A stretch of DNA of 64,000 nucleotides from Henricia sp. BOLD:AAB3569. Its lineage: Eukaryota; Echinodermata; Asteroidea; Spinulosida; Echinasteridae. Under the pieces are notes generated by a model, which saw nothing but the letters and a program-made list of their open reading frames with translations, did no database searches and was not told the origin of the DNA. Position numbers and translations under genes: made by a program. Positions 55,406 to 64,000 of the stretch are shown here, piece after piece. The stretch lies in NCBI GenBank assembly GCA_037783545.1, contig JBBELK010000165.1:1240001-1304000 (forward strand), read 5' to 3'. Position 1 is the stretch's first letter, and every line of letters starts with the position of its first letter.

Positions 55406-57813
55406 CGAGTTGCACTTGATCAGCACAATGTCTTTTGTTTCTTGGGTACCTTCTAGTCACAAAATACATTCGGTACAAGGGTACAGAGCCGATAAAAAAA
55501 CAAGTCTGTAACAAGTCCCGCACAAGTCCAACAAGAAGCAAAGGATGAACACGCACAAAAGAATGTCTTGTTCATTTGAATAGCTTGTGACTTGAATTAA
55601 GACCAGGGACTCGTGGTGGACTTGTGATGGACTTGTAATAATAATAAATCTTGTAAAGCGCAAGCATCTAGCTAATAGCTATTCCCCGCGCTATAGCATA
55701 GGATTACATGAGAAATGCTTGATTGAAGAGGTATGTTTTGACATGTGATTTGAACATAGCAATATTTAGTTGTTGTCTGATAGAGATAGGAAGCCGATTC
55801 CAAAGTTGTAGAGCTGCTACTGAAAACCTTCTGTCGCCGAACGATTTGAGTCTGGATGGTGGAACAGTCAGCAGGCTTGCATCGCTAGATCGCAGCTGAC
55901 GTACTGGAACATAATGTGTTGTTAGTTGTTGAATGTAGTCTGGAACCATGTTATGTATAAGGATTGATATGCAATAAGAAGGAGTTTGAATGTGATGCGT
56001 TGCCGGATGGGGAGCCAGTGGAGACGTTTGAGTACTGGTGTGATTTCCTGAAACTTTTTTGTTCGTGTCAAGATTGTAGCAGAAATATTTTGAATTCTTT
56101 GAAGATGGTTAATGATAGAAACTGGAAGCCCATACAGAAGCGAATTGCAGTAATCAAGTCGAGATGCGACAAAGGCGTGCATAAGCTGTTTAGTAACTTT
56201 ATCTGATATGTATGAACGTGTGTGACTTATGTTTTTCAACTGGAACATGAAACAACGAGACACGGCACAGTCACGTGTTGGACAAATCCCATACTATCAA
56301 GTAAATCCTCAAGTTTATTGGTTCGAGTGTCTTTGTTGGACCAGTTGTAGTTGAAGTCTCCAACAATAACATGATTTCTTTCAACTGCCATTGTTTTAAT
56401 GATCGCAGCGAAGTCGTTGATGAAGCCAGTATGTGGTGACGACGGCGGACGATACAGGACAGTTAAATTAAATGTATTGTGGTCTGACGTCATCTGCACT
56501 ATCATGAACTCCAACGAATTACCGCATTCGTGACGTAAACACGATGCCTTGAAGTCTACCCGTGATAGACTGCCACGCCCCCTCCTCGACGACCAGTTCT
56601 TGGAGAATGTAGACATGTGAATCCTAATGCGGGTGTCACACAGTCCCGAAATTGACGCCAGATGGACACACGATAAAGGAAATTATTAAATTCGGCTCTG
56701 ATCGTGAGGGAATCTTAAGCCATCGTATGACCGCCGGTGGAGTTTCTCAGGCTCCGGCAGCAACTTCGTGAGCGGTGGCAAAATCTTTGGCATGCCAACA
56801 AATCGCCGGAAGACGTTGCGAAGGTTCATTTTCGTGTTGAATTCGTGTGTCCATTTTGCCCTTCGTAAGGCCATCGTGAGGGCATCTTGTCAAATCGTGT
56901 CATCGTCCTCTTTGCTTCGTGTGATCATCGGTGCCATCGGGCATTTTTCGCCTCACGAAGACAATACGAAGGAAACAAGAAGCTTCCCGATTGTCTTAGG
57001 TAGGCATCACGACTACGTGAGGCCCTCCCAACGCCGTCTTGTAGCCATCGTATTATAGTACGATGACATCGAGATGGGACCACGGTGTCGGCGAAGACAG
57101 CCGAATTGTGTTCTGCTTCCAATAATCTCGGATCAGCATTTGAATTTTCCACGGTCGGCAGAAGGTTTTTCACATCGGGAGGTCACGTGACGCCTTCGTG
57201 ATTTACTTCGAACGCATCGTACTCTCAATACGACGTCGTGTTGCCATCGTGTGGCCTTCGTGTTGCCTTCGTGTGTGGTTCGGGTACCATCGTGTGACCT
57301 TCTGTAAGCATCGTACTTGCTTCGGCTGTTGATTGGATGTTGACCAAGTTCGGGGCCAACTTCGCGCGAATTTAAACATTCCATATTCGTGTGTCCATCT
57401 GGCGTCAATTTTGGGACTGTGTGACGCCCGCATAAAGGACCGATCTCTGCGATATATTTGTCGTCATCTTCAGTTCCAAATAACCAAGTCTCTGTAAGGG
57501 CAACAGCATCAGATTTGCTTTCCACAATTTGATCTGATATTTCAACCGATTTGTTCCTTGCAGATTGACAATACAGGAGAGTCAGCTTTACATTGTTCGT
57601 GTAATCCGGGAGTGTAGGTGTATTTATCTTTGGGCTTGATTTGTCGGTCTTTGTTGGAGCTAAATCAGGTGTTAATCCCCATTGTGGTGGTGTAACAATG
57701 GCTGGCTTGTGTCTCTTTGTAAGGCGTCCACTACGACACCCTCGTCTAGTCGGCCGATGGCGCGCTATCCCAGCGTCGCAAGCTGATTCCCACGATGCAT
57801 GATCAAGCTGGTT
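55406..57813 (-). mobile_element. CR1/L2-like LINE, unit B copy
   Basis: It has the same structure as the unit A LINE, with the same internal loss of the RT core and the same Harbinger-type insertion, so these events predate the duplication. The 3' 0.65 kb differs by a few percent from unit A while the remainder is identical or nearly so. It is probably a recombinant of two LINE copies. Confidence 0.87.
56628..57432. mobile_element. Harbinger-type element inside the LINE (unit B)
   Basis: This is the duplicate of the element at 47491-48295, at the same LINE site and with the same TAA flanks. I found no sequence difference between the two copies. Confidence 0.85.
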
Positions 57814-57820
57814 ACCGGAC

Positions 57821-58176
57821 GCGATATTTTTTTCCGTACCACATATTCGCCATGGGGCTTCATCGAGGTGTCTGATTGGTGCATTGTAAATGAATATTCA
57901 TATTTTTTATATAGCGCCTTCAAGAGTTATTAAATAAAAGGATATAAGGTAGTCTAGTGGTTAAGACGTAGTACTATCAATCGAAAGATTGCAGGTTCGA
58001 ATCTCCTTCGTGTCTTGTTAATTTTTTCACTATTAATTGAGGAAAGAGTGTGGTATGGTGTGGGGTTATGTTGAGGTAGTTATCGACAAAAAAACATCAG
58101 TATGCAACATATGCATGGGGGTTAAACCAATCAGAAGCAATGTTCGCTAAACTGCGGTACGGAAAAAAAATATCGC
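57821..58176 (+). mobile_element. tRNA-bearing TIR element, copy 4 (unit B)
   Basis: This is the tandem duplicate of 48684-49039. One base differs in the tRNA-like core (A at 48846, G at 57983). Confidence 0.82.
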
Positions 58177-58451
58177 TTACGCGAACCGGTACCGAAAATC
58201 TAGCAGGTTTTCAGGGATGTACGCTAAGACCATGACGCACTCGCTTGAATTATCACGGGGAGTACACCCCGTGGCCAAACCAAACACAAACAATCCAAGA
58301 AAAATCCACAACATGGTCAAAATTTATTAGAAACACACTAAACTGCCCCATAGATCTGTGTCTATCAACTGTCAGAAGTCCAGCAGTGAAAGTTTTAGAT
58401 AATCCAGAGAAATAATGAGCATTTAGACGGATCAAATTGTAGCTGTGCAGC

Positions 58452-58772
58452 CTTTCGGCGCAACAGTATCGAGGCGGTCGGGTTGGCGTACGGGTTCTTT
58501 CCTCACCTTTCACCTCTGGTGTCCCGGGTTCGAATCCGGGGCGTGTATGTGGATTGGGTTTGCAGTCCCTACTTGACCGCGTGGGTTTTCCCCTGGGGCA
58601 TTTCTCTGGGGGTTTTCCTCCCACTTCTAAAACTGCAACTCCTTCTTCGTCATCTCAAGTTGATAATATAGTATAGTTAAAGCTAAAACCGTATAGTTGA
58701 TGGCATAAAGGGCCTTAGTTGCCGAAGATGCCATAAAATATATACAACAACAACAACAACAACAACAACAGT
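58452..58772 (+). repeat. tRNA-derived SINE with CAA tail (unit B)
   Basis: This is the tandem duplicate of the SINE at 49315-49635; I found no difference between the copies. Confidence 0.7.
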
Positions 58773-59035
58773 ATCGATTCCTATAATGGACTCGACTTGT
58801 CCCTGTTCGGTACGGCACGAGCCTTAACAGCCTTGGTGCAGTGTTATTATCGTTTTTATAACAAGGCTTGGAAATCATGCGTAGTCTGGCAGCTTGCAGT
58901 AATATAAAACATAAAATAGAAATTATTCGACGACGTGATTCATATCTTCCTTGTGAATAAAGGATATCAGACTGATCATTGTCTGTGCTGATTTTTTTGT
59001 TGGTTTTTGTTTTTGTTTTTATCCTTTTTCTTTAG

Positions 59036-59348
59036 GGTCAGCATCGTAGAACCAGGCCCAGTTCAAACTGAACTAGTAAAGAAGGCTATGGCTGTAACAC
59101 CAGAGGAAACGGCTAAAGATTTTGACCCTATCTTGAAAGATATCTATCTTCAATTTATCATGGCGTTTCGAAAAAGATTGCTACCAGTGATGCAGAGCGC
59201 AGACGAAATAGCCAAACTGCATCTAGATATTATACTGAGTGAGAACCCGCATCTGCGGTACCAGACCAGTGAGGCCATGGTAAAACGCGCTGCTATGAAG
59301 TTCAAGGACGTAACAACAGACGCCCTGCTAGACGCCCTTAAGGGATAA
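59036..59348 (+). pseudogene. RDH8-like: Orphan second copy of SDR copy 3 exon 5
   Basis: The protein read here is the same as from 49899-50211, with the same acceptor and stop codon. No exons 1-4 accompany it: the tandem unit begins inside intron 4. It is therefore either an unused duplicate or an alternative 3' terminal exon for gene 3. Its intact frame and splice site reflect how recent the duplication is, not necessarily selection. Confidence 0.85.
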
Positions 59349-60650
59349 AAAAAAAATGGGAATTCCATAATTTAGTTTACGTATAGAAAAGCAATAGATG
59401 GTTTGAGGATACTTTTCTTGGTGAAAAATTACAAATCGGTACCCCATTGAGGCCTACTGTCAGTAGTTGATGCGGGTCCACTGGTGCATGATTTTACTAT
59501 TACATGTAGGCTATGTAGTATGCCTGCAGTGGCGCACCCAGGATTTGTCGTTGGAAGGGGCTGGCTGACACAACTTGTCCCATGATGCCTACTTATAGAG
59601 CAAAATCCAAGCGGCTGCGTTTTGTTACGGGCATCATGTCGATGACGTCATTAATGCTGATATTGAAAATTATCAGCATTAAATTATATGCAAATATTAT
59701 GCAAAGCCGTAATCACTGACATTTTAGCTTCTGTGGTATGCTCTATGTAATAAAAAAACTAATTATGTTGTGATTACGTCATGTTAAACTTTATGGTTAT
59801 GTGTTAATAACGCGGTGGTATTTTCCGTTCGTTTATAGGTTTAATATTCGCAATAGCAGTTTCGATTGACAAATTTCTAATAGACAGCCGAAGTGTGACG
59901 TGGTTGCCATGGTGATTAGCTCATAACATAATGGCCGTCTGGAAAAAAATACCTTTGCAAAGCATAGGGACACGGTTTAGTGATTTTTAGTGTAGAGCCA
60001 TTGCCAAGGCAACCAAGAAAAGATGACGTATTCGCTTCGGCAGTCTATTAGCACTGGCAGCCTCGTTTCATATTCTGAACCATTTAATCCAGTCGTGCAT
60101 CTTTTCATTTGAAAATATGAACACTAAAGAAACCAGGGACCTTTGTTTTTGGATAATTGTTTGAATTGTCTCTCTATCGTAAAATATTATGTTTACGTCA
60201 CCCCCGTTGTACGATCGGCCAGCGTCGCTTCTATACTAATCATCTGGGAAATCTATTCATATTCTGTTTAAACAAAGTACTTGTATACCTCTTTTAGATG
60301 ATTTCGATTTCTATCTTGAACAACCCGTTCATTACCTCCTATTTTCCTTTTGAGAAAATGACAGAATTTTATACGTTTGGATCTAATAATTTGCAAAGAG
60401 AAATTCGGGTCATCAGTTAATTTCCAAGATTACGTAATATCGAGAATTACATTTATAATTATGGGATATCTTCAAAGTTCTCCAGAATTAATTTATTTTT
60501 GTCCTTTTGTTCCCATTGTTTTCATGACGTCCACATGTTTGAACGAGTTTATTTCAACATGTAATTTCGGATGGCCCATGATCCAGCTAAAAATGCATCG
60601 AGTAATGCGCGAGGTATTCCAGGTACCGCACAGACTTTCGCGCCGGTTAC

Positions 60651-60782
60651 TAGGGGCGTTCGAGATGCTGACACCGGGTAACCCGTGTCTAACCTCGTTC
60701 CCATGGTCTACCTGGCTGATCACACCTCGCACGATCATCCCCAGGTCAGGGCTGCCCCGAGGAAGCATCTCGAACGCCCCTA
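60651..60782. mobile_element. TIR element, AGGGGCGTTCGAGATGC family, short copy (unit B)
   Basis: Tandem duplicate of 51514-51645, same host repeat and boundaries. Confidence 0.82.
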
Positions 60783-60904
60783 GTATGGACCAGATTGCAC
60801 CCCCTGGAAACGGTCTGGTTTGCCAGGTAGTCTGGTGCTTGACTCACTCTCATGCGAGTGCCATAGCGTGAGGGCGGGAGTCTATGATTTATGCAAATCT
60901 ACAC

Positions 60905-63353
60905 TGTTAAAAAAATCTCTGTTCACCTACATTCATATGTCAATTGGCATTACATAGCGTACTGTTTTTGAACAGTACATTCTACTTTTTTGTTTTCTCT
61001 GTTTGCATACAGTAGACTCTACTGTTATTTGGAATTGTAAATTTACAGAAGATTCTTCTGTTTTTCAACAGACGACTAAGTGTTCGTTTTGTGCATGGTT
61101 TTGTTCCTGAACATAGCCTTCTGTCCAGAAACAACTCTTATGTAACTGAACGAAGCATATTATGGGTTATTGACGACTGTTTCTTGTTGTAGACGTTTGA
61201 GTGTGGATATGCACAGTTTGCCCTTCACTTTTTGTGTTGGAGATGCACCATCACCTCGTGGAAAATAAGTCGGCATTTTCCTCTCAATAGAGTACAGAAG
61301 CGATGACGTCACAAAAAACTTTTTTTACATTTCAGCGTTTTGGATACCATGTATCGGTGGAGCATGATGAAAAACATCCACAGCCCAAATTTGGTGGGAA
61401 TCGGTTCAGTGGGGCCCGAGATATGGCCGCATGAATATACAAATACAACATGGTTTGATGGGAGATAGTGAAAACTAACAACCCCGAGGTGTTGGATGAT
61501 TGGCACTATCTCCCGAGGCGTAAGCCGAGGGAGATAGTGCCAATCATCCAACACCGAGGGGTCGTTAGTTTTCACTATCTCCCAAGAAAACAATGTTGTA
61601 TTTGTTTTACTATACCTCATAAAATATTCATTAGGTAGCCACGGTATTTCACTGGTCCATTCTACCATGTGTTTTAATTTTATCGTGCAGTAGTTGGTTA
61701 ATGGTTAAACTAAAACATTCTTTTCAATTTAAGGAGACACAGAGCAGAAAGTTCATGTCTAGTCATTTAATATTTTTGAAATTCAGACAAACACCGGAAT
61801 TATGTTTAAAAAATTAAAGTTTTGCAACAACTTTAAGGGTTTTAAATGGAACACCGTCAATTCTGTCATTGTCAAACTTGGTGCGAACTTTCAACTTCGG
61901 CGTAGAAAGTCATTTAATTACCTTTCTTCCAACTGTTCTACTTTATTTATGGTCATTCCCCTGCATTCAGTGTTTGTTGCAAGTATGCAAACTGCATTTT
62001 CTAAAGCTCATTTTGATTCTTTGGCGTCTTTTTTGTCCAAAATTTCATCAAGTTCTTCCTCTCTACGATCGCAAAGCGAGCACAGTAAACGCCATTTTGA
62101 TTTATACCTGTAATAGACTGGTACAATGAGCTCTTGCACTAATCTCCACTGCACAAACGAAAAGTGAATGCGTTGTTGGTAAAAAGATCACAGTGTACTG
62201 GGACAAATCTAGGCCGTGTGATAGTACCCGTGTGTTAGTAAAAACTAACACACGGCTGAGTTGCTGGAATGGACCAATGAAATACCGCGGCTGCCTGATG
62301 AATATTTATGAGGTATAGTAATACATAAATAGCCCCATTGAAATCAGTGTAAATTGGCCTGGTTCCAAAAGTTACGATCCAGGCCAATTTACACTGATTT
62401 CAATGGGGATAATTAGGTATTCATGCGGCCATATCTCCGGCCACCATGAACCAATTCATGTCAAATTTGATGTGTGAGGGTTTTTCATCATGTTCTACCG
62501 AAATATGGTCATGAAAATGCTGAAATGCAAAAAAGAAAATTTGATGACGTCACACTTCGGCTGTCTATTTCGCTTTTATTTGCATGCTGAGATGTAGTGG
62601 AGGGTCAACACAACGTTCAGTATACCGGGGATTTAACTTGGCTCATTACAATACAGGAATACCATGAATTAAGGGGCAATTGCCGTCTGAATCCATTGTA
62701 TTCCCGTATACTATCTATGAGGCAGGCTGCACGCTCTTGTATACCTCCACTGCAGGCAGTATAGCACTGCACTACATTACAAATAACACGCAAATAAAAA
62801 CCAAAAATGCAAGAGAAATACCGACTTGCCTTTCACGACATGTAGAGCAGTTACTTCACGTTTAAATCAGCACTTCATTGAGGAATTTCCAGTACACATT
62901 TCGGCATGAAACGCCTAGCAAAATCTGGTATTTTCAGACATGAAATTGCACGTCCAACTGCATGCACAGTGCAGTTATTTATGGCTGAATTTTGCTGTTG
63001 TAATTTCCCGCGCGCGTACATCGGTTCTCGCGTACATTGGTACTCGCTATCGACACCGCACAGTTGTTGCCGCGTACCAGGGAACATGGGCGGAAAACAG
63101 TAAATTTAACTGTTGGTGAACAGTAACCTGTCTGTACTTGAACAAATGAGTATTCAAAGTGTCTTGTTCCTGAACAAAACTGTAATTTAACGGCAAATCG
63201 TCTGTAATCAAACAGAAAAATATTTTTAAAATGTACACAGACGGAAGAATGTTTGTGCAATAAGAACAAATTCCAAAAACAGTAAAAGTTACTGTTCGTT
63301 TTTTACTTTTTCAACAGAAAAACGACTGTAACACAACACAATTTTTTACAGTG
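60905..63353. mobile_element. TIR element ACACTGTWAAAAAATT with nested insertion (unit B)
   Basis: Tandem duplicate of 51768-54212 including the nested palindromic element. It carries a 4-bp insertion (AAAAAAGAAAATTTGATG against AAAAAAATTTGATG) near 62535. Confidence 0.68.
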
Positions 63354-64000
63354 TATCACGCAACTGGTCTATCAGTTTACAAATCACCGGTGGTTTTTTG
63401 ACGGATTGAAAACGCGAAATTTCAGAATAAATTTCAAACTAAAATGGGCATGTGTAATATTGTAAGGTTAATAATATATTAAATTTGCATTGGTCAAATA
63501 TGGAATAACCCCTTTTAAATTGTTATACACTCGTGTCGCGTAGCGCGCAGCGCGCTTTGAAAATTAACGGTTATACGCTCCTAAAAATAAATGCATGACG
63601 TAGCTGGTCCTTATATTCAGTTGTTGTATGTGGAATATGTGGAGCGGGAACCAGCCTATAGAGCAGTACTACACAAATGAGTATCTCCACAAAACAAACA
63701 AACTAAAGCACAACAAATTCCTGATTTTTGTACAAAATGTCTTACCACTTGCAAATTCATGTAATGACTGAATAGAAAAGAGGCATGCACTACGAATTAT
63801 AACGTTAACTAAACGTTGTTCTCAAAGTTAGTGCTCCTTTGAGGCTGTTTCGTGCTGTGCAGGCCTATGGATCACAGATTAGATTGGTTCCCGATCCTAT
63901 CACTTATTGCAAAAATATAGGGATCGGTAAAGTGCAACCATGACGGGCAGAATTCTGCCCGGTCACGTGGTTATTATTATTATTTGTTTTAGTAAGTGCG

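Larger units (their letters stand above)
55406..64000. repeat. Tandem segmental duplication, unit B (runs off the window)
   Basis: It is collinear with unit A up to the window edge, which corresponds to 54859 in unit A. The left flanks of the two units (before 46272 and before 55406) are unrelated, so the duplication boundary is sharp. The divergent first 0.65 kb followed by near identity suggests that B begins with sequence from a different LINE copy. Confidence 0.92.

Noticed and set aside
46272-64000. Tandem duplication as an assembly or haplotype artefact
   Set aside because: Uneven divergence with a break inside the LINE, and unrelated left flanks, fit a real recombination event better. 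Not fully excluded without long reads.

Overview
This is animal nuclear DNA: intron-rich genes with GT-AG splice sites, and most of the window made of transposon-derived sequence. The two host gene families are a PHRF1 orthologue and a tandem cluster of short-chain dehydrogenases of the RDH8/HSD17B1 group. Together with CR1/L2-like LINEs, Harbinger and Tc1-type elements and tRNA-derived SINEs, they suggest an invertebrate deuterostome (amphioxus, acorn worm or echinoderm). I cannot fix the species.

Layout. Positions 290-6588, minus strand: the 5' part of PHRF1, six coding exons with start codon, acidic leader, RING finger, PHD finger and the conserved post-PHD basic segment; the gene continues past the left edge. 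Positions 6.6-14.4 kb: no gene, filled with foldback and terminal-inverted-repeat elements. Positions 14450-20792, 26163-35573 and 42370-50211, plus strand: three five-exon dehydrogenase genes in the same orientation, head-to-head with PHRF1. All three have identical intron positions and phases and encode about 285 residues. Each departs from the classical SDR consensus at one different motif: NNAG becomes NSAG in copy 1, NNAG becomes NNAS in copy 2, and the catalytic Ser becomes Thr in copy 3.

Positions 46272-55405 are repeated in direct tandem from 55406 to the window edge. The duplicated unit carries most of intron 4 and all of exon 5 of gene 3, so an orphan exon 5 lies at 59036-59348. Divergence between the two units is concentrated in the first 0.65 kb, which includes the 3' part of a LINE, and is almost nil afterwards. 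That is the pattern expected from unequal recombination between two LINE copies.

The mobile DNA preserves readable history. A Harbinger-type element (TAA target duplication) sits inside a LINE endonuclease domain. A family of inverted-repeat elements carries a tRNA-like sequence and leaves 9-bp target duplications. A Tc1/mariner MITE has ends like Sleeping Beauty and an empty site in the paralogous intron. There are TTAA-flanked MITEs, C-tract MITEs, and a nested insertion whose empty site survives upstream of gene 2.

The dehydrogenases probably act on retinoid or steroid substrates with NAD(P)(H), judging from family membership. I see no shared pathway between PHRF1 and the dehydrogenases. 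I did not find a novel gene system; the most unusual items are the tRNA-bearing inverted-repeat element, the LINE-bounded tandem duplication with its extra terminal exon, and the alternating motif changes among the three paralogues.
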